A stretch of DNA of 64,000 bases from Vibrio sagamiensis NBRC 104589 (GTDB lineage: Bacteria; Pseudomonadota; Gammaproteobacteria; Enterobacterales; Vibrionaceae). The translations under genes and the position numbers were made by a program. Each line of letters begins with the position of its first letter. The stretch's first letter is position 1. Shown here in pieces: positions 1 to 8,133 of this stretch. Where the stretch lies: positions 62,001 through 126,000 of the forward strand of contig NZ_BJXJ01000010.1 in the NCBI RefSeq assembly GCF_007990935.1, read 5' to 3'. The notes beneath the pieces were generated by a model. That model did no database searches. It worked only from the letters and a program-made list of their open reading frames with translations, and was not told the DNA's origin.

Positions 1-3000
1 CTGTTGCATATAAATAAGGTTTTCATTTGCATAATAGTATCTAATCGCTGGCTGATTTGGGATATTTTGCTTGCTCAAACGCCCAATAACATCATATTCG
101 TAGCTTGTTAATTCTTGCATTTGTTGATCAAAGACTTTAACTAACTCCCCATAGTGGTTGTATTGGAGTCGCCTTCCTTCTTGATCCTCTTTAAGTGCTC
201 CATTAACATCATACTTTCCATTAAAGTTAATGTTTGGATAAGCCGAGTTACTGTGTTCAATAGAGTACAATTGTGTTGGATAATCAGGATTATATCGATA
301 AATTGACACATTATTTGTCTGATCATGCATCTCACTTCTCAATTCACAAACATTCCCAAAATCATCAAATATAAAATGCTGATTCAAGATAGCTTTGCCA
401 AGCTCATCTTTAGGTAATAACTCTGGACTACCTGAGGCAGAATAATTAACCAAACGGCGCATGGCATCGTACTCAAAAGACTCAACCAGTTCTTGGGAAC
501 CTAAACGCGTCACTTTATTCTCAACCAAACCATCTTTAGTGTAATGCTCTATCTCTTCTAAAACATCTTGGCCTTGCTCTGTCGTTGTGACCATCATATC
601 AGGCAGAGCTGAATAGTCATATTGGATCGTCGTTGGAGTTGCCCCCGTTATTTCAACTCGTTGTGGTCTAGAAAATGCATCATAGTCTAAATATTGTGCA
701 ACGTTAATTCCATCATCAACTTTTTCAATTCGTTGCAAATCATCGTAGGTAACAATATCAAAATTACCACCAACTACAGAGCTGGCAAGTACTTTTCCTA
801 ACAAAGTGTAATCATAGCTGTTTGTTACATTATCCGATGACTCACTTGCGATTAATGACTCTTTTGCAACTAACCCATCAAAACGGTGTGTATATTCCAC
901 AAATGAGCCTGTTGCTTCATCAAAAGCAGTTTGAATTAAACCTCTAAGATTGGGAGTTTGTACTTTAGACCCAGTTCTTGTATAGACATTAAATTCAGGA
1001 TCATATTTCGCCTCAAGTATAGTGCCATCTGGACAAGTTACTTGATAATGTTCCATACTTCCCGGTTGATAACTTAGTATAGAAACACTACCGTTAATAT
1101 TTTGAACCCTTAAACGAGAGAAAGCATCATAGTGATTTTCTCCTAGCAGAGACTGGTTAACCGTAATCGACGTAATACAATCCTGACCTACCTGATATGG
1201 TCCATATGTTATTTCTCTGGTCACTTCACGTTTTTTTTCTTCTACATCAATATACTTCGTGGTTGTAAGATTGACTCGGTCAAGGTCATCGTATTGATAG
1301 TCTGTTACAACTCCAAAATTATCACATTGGAGTATTAGGTTTTCATACTCATCAAACGTCTGTTCAGAGGACGTAAGTAATATACCATTCTGATCAAATA
1401 CTTTATCTATCTGCTTTCTAGAAGAAAAGATTGTTTGTTTTTGCTGATAGCTTTGCCCTTCAATCCCTGAAATTGTTGTCTGAGTAATGGGGTTAAAATC
1501 ACTAATTTGAATCGTTCCATCAGGCCTAGTTGTACGACATACATTCATCCAACCATCATATTGATAACTCGTTTGCAATTCCCATGTATTATTTTGTACT
1601 GATAACCCTGTTTGGGTTGGCTTCAGTGAGGTATCTATTACTGTTTGGCTGATTTTTTGCCCCAACAAATTATATTCTCTTCGTTCAACAACAAAATCAC
1701 TAATAACATTAGGGACCGATATTTGAATTTCGGTCATATTACCTAAACCATCAAAGAAACTGCGTTTAAGGTTATTACACTGATCCCGAGTTAAGGTCAT
1801 AGACAGATCATCAAAATATTCATATTCTCGAGCACATTCATTGGGACTATTAGGGCTGCTAACTTCCTTTTTCAGACGTCCATCAGGATAATATTCCATT
1901 TTTGCTACAGTTCCTGCATTATCAATCAGCAACTTTTGCCCTGTATATTTATCAAGTTCTAGCGAAGTATAAGACTGCTCACCTGGTAGACTTTCAGCAC
2001 TTGTGGTCCTCTTTACAATAAGAGTTGAGCTATCATCTGTGTAATCAAATTGCTGTTTGGTACATTGCTGACCATTCTTAGTCACTAGCCGATAAAACAG
2101 TCGCCCTTGACTTTGACCTGATCGATAATAGTCAAATTCAATACTGGTATTAGAGTGAGGATTACTATCTGACTCAAGATAGATAGCATTATTTATCGCT
2201 GTATACTTTCTACTTGATACATCTCGTGAATTTGATACAAATCCATTTAGCATTGTGAGATTATTATTTAGATCCGTAACTGACTGTGATTTAAGAAAAT
2301 AAATAAAATCTTCATATTTTGGACACCCCTCATCTTCTCCATCTCGAGTATCGTAATATTCATAATCAATCCGTACATTCTGAACGTGATCTATTTCATG
2401 AAGAATATTACCAAATTCATCATAATTGTATTCGTAGGTCTCAGTAAAACTCTCTTTTGTTAGGTCGCTGTAGGTTTTTTCAATTTTATGTGCTAATTTT
2501 AAGCGCTTATCTTGTTTTGAGATATCATACTCATCATTTAGATAATAGTGATAAGTTTCAGTCTGAGTACATCCTTGATATATTTTCTTTTGCTCTCTAA
2601 GGTTATGAAATTTATCATAAATACATTCCACGACACTCTCGTTATTGAGATGGTCTTGTTCAGTCACGATAACTTTATAGAAGTAAGGCTTGATAATAGA
2701 GTAAGTCGGATCACTACCTTGATTATTGGATATTCGTGCATTGTAACCGTAAGCATTATATTGATTTTTATAGTCATAATCGCTGGAATCATCAACTGGC
2801 GGTCTAAAATCATAGCTTGTTAGTTTTAATAGTTTATCACCATGCTCAATGCGATGCTCTTTAACAACCGCCATCTTATTACCAGTCGGTGTTTTAAGAG
2901 CCTCTCCTTCACGCTCGCCGTGAACAACAGACTGTTTCGCTCCATTGGGTGAAACAATGCTCTCGATAAGGTGATATTGCACATCAGTGGACATTTTTAC

Positions 3001-3672
3001 ATTAAGCGTATATCTAGGCTTCTCTCCGTATCCTGACTTTTTGAAATATGGTGTAGTTACCTCTATTTTATTAAAAGCACGATTGAAGTAAGTATAAATA
3101 TAATAACGATCTTCGAGTAATATTATTTCTCTACCACGGCTGCTTTTTTTATCAATAGATAAATACCTAAAACCACTATCATCAATAATGCTTATTAATT
3201 GTGTATCATTCCAGTCGAGAGTAAGAGAATTTCCAGCTGAGTCACTCCTTCTAGTCAAAAATGCATAATCACTTTTCTGCGTCTTCGTAAATTCATCCAC
3301 TGAGCCATCATGATATTTTACTAATAATACATTACCTAAACTAGAGATTTTAAAATTATCGAGGCAAGCTTCGATAGGCTTTGTTAGATCACGATCAGAT
3401 AATTTTACAGATACACCTTGATCCGTATGTAATATTGCATTGCTGCAATCAAAAAATGGAAGACTAAATTTCAATCCTTGCCCCAATCCCATATCAATAG
3501 ATTTGAAGTGATCAAAACTGAGTGAAACATTTAACTCTGGACCTTTTAAATCATTACCAATAATATTTACAACACCAGTAGAAAAATCAAAAAAGCCATT
3601 TCTTTCATTAACACTGCCAGAAACTAAATTTTTATAATTGTTACTATAACTAATATCAAACTTATTACTCAT
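1..3672 (-). CDS. RHS/YD-repeat protein, C-terminus beyond window
   Basis: The frame is open from an ATG at 3672 to the left edge (1224 codons, no stop), so the C-terminal end is not visible. An AGGGAA ribosome-binding site lies about 9 bases upstream. The N-terminal ~120 residues (NGFFDFSTGVVNI, GPELNVSLSF, DMGLGQGLKFSLP) resemble the entry module of the large RHS-repeat proteins of Pseudomonas and Vibrio. A beta-rich stretch follows, then many YD repeats from about residue 350 (YDEFGNI, YDDLDRV, YDAFSRL, YDAMRRL, YDVIGRL). There is no signal peptide. Known RHS proteins build a beta-cocoon that encloses a C-terminal toxin, but whether this one has a toxin or an immunity gene cannot be seen. 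It starts 20 bases after the Tat-linked RHS-core gene and is probably co-transcribed with it. Family is sure; role as an effector is inference. Confidence 0.9.
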   Translation of the reverse strand, partial: MSNKFDISYSNNYKNLVSGSVNERNGFFDFSTGVVNIIGNDLKGPELNVSLSFDHFKSIDMGLGQGLKFSLPFFDCSNAILHTDQGVSVKLSDRDLTKPIEACLDNFKISSLGNVLLVKYHDGSVDEFTKTQKSDYAFLTRRSDSAGNSLTLDWNDTQLISIIDDSGFRYLSIDKKSSRGREIILLEDRYYIYTYFNRAFNKIEVTTPYFKKSGYGEKPRYTLNVKMSTDVQYHLIESIVSPNGAKQSVVHGEREGEALKTPTGNKMAVVKEHRIEHGDKLLKLTSYDFRPPVDDSSDYDYKNQYNAYGYNARISNNQGSDPTYSIIKPYFYKVIVTEQDHLNNESVVECIYDKFHNLREQKKIYQGCTQTETYHYYLNDEYDISKQDKRLKLAHKIEKTYSDLTKESFTETYEYNYDEFGNILHEIDHVQNVRIDYEYYDTRDGEDEGCPKYEDFIYFLKSQSVTDLNNNLTMLNGFVSNSRDVSSRKYTAINNAIYLESDSNPHSNTSIEFDYYRSGQSQGRLFYRLVTKNGQQCTKQQFDYTDDSSTLIVKRTTSAESLPGEQSYTSLELDKYTGQKLLIDNAGTVAKMEYYPDGRLKKEVSSPNSPNECAREYEYFDDLSMTLTRDQCNNLKRSFFDGLGNMTEIQISVPNVISDFVVERREYNLLGQKISQTVIDTSLKPTQTGLSVQNNTWELQTSYQYDGWMNVCRTTRPDGTIQISDFNPITQTTISGIEGQSYQQKQTIFSSRKQIDKVFDQNGILLTSSEQTFDEYENLILQCDNFGVVTDYQYDDLDRVNLTTTKYIDVEEKKREVTREITYGPYQVGQDCITSITVNQSLLGENHYDAFSRLRVQNINGSVSILSYQPGSMEHYQVTCPDGTILEAKYDPEFNVYTRTGSKVQTPNLRGLIQTAFDEATGSFVEYTHRFDGLVAKESLIASESSDNVTNSYDYTLLGKVLASSVVGGNFDIVTYDDLQRIEKVDDGINVAQYLDYDAFSRPQRVEITGATPTTIQYDYSALPDMMVTTTEQGQDVLEEIEHYTKDGLVENKVTRLGSQELVESFEYDAMRRLVNYSASGSPELLPKDELGKAILNQHFIFDDFGNVCELRSEMHDQTNNVSIYRYNPDYPTQLYSIEHSNSAYPNINFNGKYDVNGALKEDQEGRRLQYNHYGELVKVFDQQMQELTSYEYDVIGRLSKQNIPNQPAIRYYYANENLIYMQQ

Positions 3673-3692
3673 TGTTCTTATTCCCTATTATT

Positions 3693-4925
3693 CTAAGATG
3701 TGAAAATACCCTGACGTATTTGTAAATTTATTGATGCCGGATTTGTTTCAGCACTAAGAATACTAGTTCTTGACAAGCCTGGAGCGCTGATTCTGTCTAC
3801 ATATTGATTTGCGCTCATATGTGAAAGTGCAGCAAAGTTTTGATTAGGTAATGTGGTTTCTTTTTCTGCTAAAGCGATCGCTTTCATAGCAATACCAATA
3901 CCACCAGTACCAATAGCGCCCACTTGATCAATCACCGCTTTCGCCGCAGTTAAACCTCCTTTCCAAGATGCCATACCTTGCTTTGGCGTGTAAGTTTTTA
4001 TCATGCGGCTCCCCACAAAACCGTTTCTACCAAATTTTTCAATTTTATCAACAGTTTCAGGAGCCTTGAACACAACATCTTTTCCAGCTTTCATTGAAAT
4101 TGGAGTAACCGCTTGTCGAGTATTAAGAATCTTTTTCCCACTCGTCAATTCTTCTGCTTCCAAAGCTATTCGACGTGCTTTGACCTGACCTTTAGGCCTA
4201 AATTTAATTTCAACTTTCAGTCTCGACTGACCTAACTTGCCTTTTGAAAGCTTTGAAATAAATCCTGGGGCCTTGCTACCTTGGTAAATACTCCCAGCAG
4301 CACCGACAACTCCTGCAACTAAGGAGATACCAGTGAAGGCCCAAGAAGCAATGTCTAACTTATCTGCTACATCAGGGTTCCTTTCTGCAATCACAGCCGA
4401 AGCGACAGTCAATCCACCACTTATTGCTCCAGCAACCGATCCAATTACCCCAGCAGCAATAGCAACGGATGTACCTCCAGTAAATGGTGCAGCGATTGCT
4501 CCTGCAATACCAACTAAAACAGCAAAAATACCAAGCCCAAGCTTTAATCCATCGAGGTGGCCGCTCGGGTCACTTCGATTAATTGGATCCCCACTACAAT
4601 ACTGATAAGCATTAATACCTGCCTCGGCAAAAGGGCTTAATGAATCTTGAGACATAAACCGAATCAGTGTCGGGTTATATGCACGATAGCCATTCCCAAG
4701 CATATAATTTCCGGTAACAGGATCGAGTGTTTCACCGTTGAAGCCTGTAAATTCATGAGAAAATAGAGTGATAAGATCATCTTCATCTAGATTAAAGGTT
4801 TTCGCAAAAACACTTAACGCATTTATAGAACAAGTTGCAGTGATTGCGATAGAAACACTTCTACTTAAGAATTTTCTACGTGATATCTTCGAATTTAATA
4901 TAAATTCAGAGTTATAATTGTTCAT
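3693..4925 (-). CDS. Tat-signal protein with an isolated RHS-associated core and variable C-terminus
   Basis: The 410-residue product starts with a twin-arginine signal (SRRKFLSRSVSIAITATCS, residues ~15-33) ending near ALSVFA. Residues ~57-125 are a compact RHS-associated core (FTGFNGETLDPVTGNYMLG, GYRAYNPTLIRFMSQDSLSP, GINAYQYCSGDPINRSDPSGH), which normally sits near the end of a long RHS protein just before the variable tip. A Gly/Ala-rich hydrophobic stretch (~128-215) and a ~190-residue C-terminal region of no recognised family follow. There are no YD repeats. It lies immediately upstream of the large RHS gene on the same strand. A Tat signal on an RHS tip is unusual and suggests export of a folded domain to the periplasm. 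It could be a displaced tip cassette that captured a signal peptide. Core and Tat motif are seen directly; toxic activity is unproven. Confidence 0.85.
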   Translation of the reverse strand: MNNYNSEFILNSKISRRKFLSRSVSIAITATCSINALSVFAKTFNLDEDDLITLFSHEFTGFNGETLDPVTGNYMLGNGYRAYNPTLIRFMSQDSLSPFAEAGINAYQYCSGDPINRSDPSGHLDGLKLGLGIFAVLVGIAGAIAAPFTGGTSVAIAAGVIGSVAGAISGGLTVASAVIAERNPDVADKLDIASWAFTGISLVAGVVGAAGSIYQGSKAPGFISKLSKGKLGQSRLKVEIKFRPKGQVKARRIALEAEELTSGKKILNTRQAVTPISMKAGKDVVFKAPETVDKIEKFGRNGFVGSRMIKTYTPKQGMASWKGGLTAAKAVIDQVGAIGTGGIGIAMKAIALAEKETTLPNQNFAALSHMSANQYVDRISAPGLSRTSILSAETNPASINLQIRQGIFTS

Positions 4926-5029
4926 GGACCACCAATATAAAATATGATTATCTGACTTAAGTCTTTTTAAATTTAATTAAGTCAAGATCTTGATCAAAAT
5001 AAAAGTTTTAAAATCGAATTTGAAGGATA

Positions 5030-5054
5030 CCCGAGTGATTGTTAAACACTCGGG
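5030..5054 (-). terminator. hairpin between two RHS-locus genes
   Basis: CCCGAGTG and CACTCGGG form an 8-bp stem with a 9-base loop just downstream of the secreted-protein gene ending at 5069. There is no clear T-run, so it may be a weak terminator, an mRNA-stabilising stem, or a diverged member of the CCCAAGT dispersed repeat family. Confidence 0.4.
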
Positions 5055-5068
5055 GAATATTAATGGTT

Positions 5069-7009
5069 TTAATCAATTATTGGCTCAAATCTTTCCTCTT
5101 GCATGCGAGATAAAACATAGTCTTTAGATATATTAGCCGCGGCTCCCATATTGGGCTCATAATTCAACTTGGCACTAAATCTAAATCGATTACCATAATT
5201 ATCTTCAATAATAGATGATATTTGCTTGCTCGAATTCTGAGTTGAGGCAGACCAATGACCACCATCTATGTTTTCCCAAATAACAAATCTACCTGTGTCT
5301 CCACTTCTAAAATCAATTACAGGTAAGACACTAAACACAGAAAATGAACCTGCACGATTAGGATCTATAACATCAGTATCAAATTGCCATGTATCTCTAT
5401 CTCTAGGAACAAAGCCCGATGCATCCGCATCTTCAGTCGAATATGAAATAGGTACTGTTTTCGTGGAACCAAACTGAAGATCGGTGGTGTAGAAGCTCAC
5501 GCCAGCATAACCACCATTCTCAACATAATTAGTACAAATACCATCATCTTTAGAGTCACTACCCCCTCTAGCATCTTGGACACAACCTCTTGCTAAAGTG
5601 GTTGACTTAGCATTCTCAACAGGTCTGAATGTATGATGAGGTCGGCGTGATGAATACTTAAATAAATTTGCATTGAGATAAGAAATACCTCGTGTCCAAC
5701 CGTTATAAATTCGCCATCCAGGTCGAGCATTACATTGAGATTCTGTTGTACATACCCCTTTAGGAAGCATTTGTTCTCTAGTAATATCAGGGTTGTTATT
5801 AATATAGCCTCTATAGTTCCCATCTATAACTGAAATTACTCGTGAAATGCTCCCTGTTCCATTTGACTTACAGTCTTGAGTATCAGCATCATCAATATAT
5901 TCTCCATTTTCATCTCTCCAACGAGAAAATGCGCAAATATTGAGTGTTTCTTGATCATGACTTGACTTAGCTTTATACCTCACCCAAAAAGTAGTAGTTT
6001 TATGGCCTCGTACTGCTTCTATCTGTTCATCTGTCGGTGTGGTATCTTTAACATTTCTGCCCTCCAAATTAGATTGGTATCGTTCATCTTTCTCATAATC
6101 AATAAAGATTTCATCATTATCCGCCAGATCATCTATCTCATTAGAGTCATTTCTTCCATATAAACCTAAGTGGAGGTAGTATTGCTCTTCTTCTTTTGTG
6201 AGATCTACTAAATTGCAATCATCATTATCTGCTTCTTCAGACAAGCAGGCCTTATATCTTATTTTGACTGGCTTTTGCATTCGGCCATTGTTATATAGAC
6301 CAGTACCATTAACAAAAGTATCAACAGATAAATCCCAGAAAGTTAGATCACGTATGTTATCGGTTTTTACTTCTTTATTTGAGCTTTGTTCTACTATTAG
6401 ATCCCATTTTTCCTTAGTATCATTCCACTCAAAAGCGTAATACTCTCCTTTCAGAATTTTGAGATTTTGACCTAAGTTTGCGATCATATCGTTATCGATA
6501 TAGGTAGCCAAACCTGCTTGTGATCTTACAACAATATGTTTTGTGAGGCCTCTATACACCGGCAAGTGTAATAAATTAGCCCAGTTAGCATCTTTAACAT
6601 AATAAGCTACATATTTTTTATCATTGGGAATCTGGCTACCAACTGTATTAGGCGTCGATTCATTTTTAATACGCCAAGCAGATTTAAATGTACTATCAAA
6701 AACAAGGTCTATCTTTTCATTAGTTTTAACTTTTATTGAATTAATACCTAGAATATCTCCTTCTATATCGGTCGTCCATGTAGCTCTTGAGCTAATAGAA
6801 ACTGTATCACCATGCGATGGATATGCTGGCAAATAAATCTTTTTACTAAAATTACCGTTCCATGTATTAAGGACAATATTTGAGTCATGACCAGGTAATC
6901 TTCCTTCAAAGAGGTCATTAGGGCTATAAGTGCCAGCATTACAAACAGCAGTAACGGCAAGAGCTGTTAAAGTAAAAATGGATATAGGGTAATTTCTTTT
7001 TCGATTCAT
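5069..7009 (-). CDS. secreted protein of unknown family, first gene of the RHS locus
   Basis: I do not recognise the family. The start at 7009 (MNRKRNYPISIF) is chosen over an upstream ATG at 7054 because GGAG lies 8 bases before it and it gives a clean Sec signal peptide (hydrophobic FTLTALAVTAVC, cleavage near CNAG). The mature ~620 residues are hydrophilic, with an acidic stretch (NDSNEIDDLADNDEIFIDYE) and scattered cysteine pairs (CLSEEADNDDC, CTTESQC, GCVQDARGG...GIC) that suggest disulfides after export. No catalytic motif or membrane segment is apparent. It is followed on the same strand by the Tat-linked RHS-core gene (143-base gap, with a hairpin) and the large RHS gene, so it may work with them outside the cytoplasm. 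That link rests only on position. Confidence 0.8.
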   Translation of the reverse strand: MNRKRNYPISIFTLTALAVTAVCNAGTYSPNDLFEGRLPGHDSNIVLNTWNGNFSKKIYLPAYPSHGDTVSISSRATWTTDIEGDILGINSIKVKTNEKIDLVFDSTFKSAWRIKNESTPNTVGSQIPNDKKYVAYYVKDANWANLLHLPVYRGLTKHIVVRSQAGLATYIDNDMIANLGQNLKILKGEYYAFEWNDTKEKWDLIVEQSSNKEVKTDNIRDLTFWDLSVDTFVNGTGLYNNGRMQKPVKIRYKACLSEEADNDDCNLVDLTKEEEQYYLHLGLYGRNDSNEIDDLADNDEIFIDYEKDERYQSNLEGRNVKDTTPTDEQIEAVRGHKTTTFWVRYKAKSSHDQETLNICAFSRWRDENGEYIDDADTQDCKSNGTGSISRVISVIDGNYRGYINNNPDITREQMLPKGVCTTESQCNARPGWRIYNGWTRGISYLNANLFKYSSRRPHHTFRPVENAKSTTLARGCVQDARGGSDSKDDGICTNYVENGGYAGVSFYTTDLQFGSTKTVPISYSTEDADASGFVPRDRDTWQFDTDVIDPNRAGSFSVFSVLPVIDFRSGDTGRFVIWENIDGGHWSASTQNSSKQISSIIEDNYGNRFRFSAKLNYEPNMGAAANISKDYVLSRMQEERFEPIID

Positions 7010-7416
7010 TAGATAACTCCGTATCTCTATGATTAGCAAAACTGATATAAACATTTAAGAGATGATTGAAATAAAAGATAAACAATATATAAATAAAATA
7101 TAATTCATTATAACCTCAACTCAATATAATAAATTATAATCAATCATGGTCATTGTAAACCAAGCATAAAAAATACCAGTTATTTAGAAAATACTTAAAT
7201 ATAAAAAATTAATGTATAAATATAAAAATCAAAAAGCCTAAATAAAAAACAAGCTACTGTTTTATATGGAATAAAAAATAATAAATAAAAAAACACCTAT
7301 CTTAAGTAATCATTAACAAGAAATACCATCTATATTTCATATGCTTTAAGAGGAAATAAAAATATAGAGAATTAATGTATTTCCAAAACTTATGCTTTAT
7401 TTGTGATTAGGTGTCT
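7010..7416. other. AT-rich intergenic region upstream of the RHS locus
   Basis: About 400 bases of very AT-rich sequence with homopolymer A/T runs and no plausible coding frame. It must hold the promoter of the minus-strand gene starting at 7009, but no single -35/-10 pair stands out. Such AT-richness is typical of H-NS-silenced acquired loci; that is inference. Confidence 0.5.
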
Positions 7417-7447
7417 CAAAAAAAACCTTCAATAATCATGAAGGTTT
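7417..7447 (-). terminator. rho-independent terminator of the DUF3012 lipoprotein gene
   Basis: On the minus strand AAACCTTC and GAAGGTTT form a stem around ATGATTATT, followed directly by a run of eight T. It lies about 45 bases after the stop codon at 7493, beyond the octamer repeat. Confidence 0.85.
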
Positions 7448-7450
7448 AGG

Positions 7451-7494
7451 CTTTATTTCTTTATTTCTTTATTTCTTTATTTCTTTATTTCTTT
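7451..7494. repeat. tandem octamer repeat (CTTTATTT)x5
   Basis: Five perfect copies of CTTTATTT plus a partial copy lie between the stop codon of the lipoprotein gene and its terminator. As an 8-bp microsatellite it should be slippage-prone, but here it sits in the 3' untranslated region, so copy changes would not alter the protein. Confidence 0.95.
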
Positions 7495-7756
7495 AAAAAA
7501 TACAGTGCTTAGTGAAGCCCGTCGCCTCATTCGCGGTCCATTCACCTTTAGGCTTATCCTTTAAATCTTTACACCATTGCTCACTACCGATACCGTCCTC
7601 AAGAACACAATGTTTTGCGTAGTCTACCGCAATCTCTGTCGTCCACTCTGTCTTAGGCTTACTGCGCATATCTTTACACCAGCTTTCTGTACCCACTTCG
7701 TCTGAACATGCAGCCAGTACTGTTAGAGCGGCTACAAGCACCATTGATTTCTTCAT
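7493..7756 (-). CDS. DUF3012-type lipoprotein with a duplicated domain
   Basis: The start at 7756 (MKKSMVLVAALTVLAAC) is preferred over the ATG at 7768 because GGAA lies ~8 bases upstream. A signal peptide ends in a lipobox (VLAAC), so the product is an outer- or inner-membrane lipoprotein of about 87 residues before processing. The mature part holds the same ~33-residue unit twice: EVGTESWCKDMRSKPKTEWT...YAKHCVL and GIGSEQWCKDLKDKPKGEWT...FTKHCIF. This matches the small DUF3012 lipoproteins of Vibrio, which as I recall them carry one unit in ~55-60 residues. Each unit has two cysteines that could pair. The function of the family is unknown. The gene stands alone, with its own terminator and a hexamer microsatellite just upstream of the likely promoter. 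Confidence 0.85.
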   Translation of the reverse strand: MKKSMVLVAALTVLAACSDEVGTESWCKDMRSKPKTEWTTEIAVDYAKHCVLEDGIGSEQWCKDLKDKPKGEWTANEATGFTKHCIF

Positions 7757-7820
7757 TTTTGATTCCATTTCACATTAAAATTTGATTAAAAAACGATCTA
7801 ACCCAAATGACCTCAAGATC

Positions 7821-7856
7821 TATTAGTATTAGTATTAGTATTAGTATTAGTATTAG
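7821..7856. repeat. tandem hexamer repeat (TATTAG)x6 in the promoter region of the lipoprotein gene
   Basis: Six perfect TATTAG copies lie 65-100 bases upstream of the DUF3012 lipoprotein start. On the minus strand the array ends about 4 bases before a possible -35 (TTGAGG), where an UP element would be. Copy-number slippage there could tune transcription. The array is seen; the effect is inference. Confidence 0.95.
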
Positions 7857-7933
7857 TAAATTAAGGCAAGTCTACTTAGCTACCTTGTTAACATAGAAGG
7901 TTTATCGGATTTCGCACGATTAATTTCGTAATT

Positions 7934-7953
7934 AAAAAAGCGCCATTAGCACT
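7934..7953 (-). terminator. rho-independent terminator of the antiporter transcript
   Basis: On the minus strand AGTGC-TAATG-GCGCT is followed by a T-run. It begins right at the last stop codon of the decayed small gene downstream of the antiporter, marking the end of that operon. Confidence 0.7.
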
Positions 7954-8133
7954 CAATCATCAAACGTAATCTTCACTGACACTGAACTTCCGTTCACCGT
8001 CACTTCAGTACGCCAAATAACCTAAAACAATCGCCAAGTATTGCGATAAGTTGGTTCGAAATCAATTTTAATATCAACATAATCAATAAAAGGGGGGATA
8101 GTGAAAATATGGCAATGCAAAGTCCTCCGGCAT
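7953..8133 (-). pseudogene. remnant of a small gene translationally coupled to the antiporter
   Basis: The antiporter stop overlaps an ATG (TAATG at 8133), with GGAGGA just inside. The starting frame reads MPEDFALPYFHYPP and ends early at 8083. Skipping one base in the run of six C (8092-8097, read as G6 on plus) opens a protein-like frame, FIDYVDIKIDFEPTYRNTWR. That frame meets an in-frame TAG at 8022-8024 and then continues as WRTEVTVNGSSVSVKITFDD to a TGA at 7953, directly before a terminator. Two lesions (a frameshift and an amber) within one coherent reading frame suggest a decayed small gene of about 60 codons. I do not know its family. Alternatively a 36-residue product ending at the TAG could be made if the C-tract were one base shorter. 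Confidence 0.5.

Noticed and set aside
2548-2823. Plus-strand 91-residue hydrophobic frame inside the RHS gene
   Set aside because: It lies entirely opposite a coherent, uninterrupted RHS reading frame and has no ribosome-binding site.
7821-7856. The hexamer array as a CRISPR-like or attachment-site element
   Set aside because: It is a pure head-to-tail 6-bp microsatellite without spacers, integrase or duplicated flanks.
8092-8097. C6 tract as a phase-variation switch for the small gene after the antiporter
   Set aside because: The tract is short and a second lesion (in-frame TAG) lies downstream, so decay is the simpler reading.
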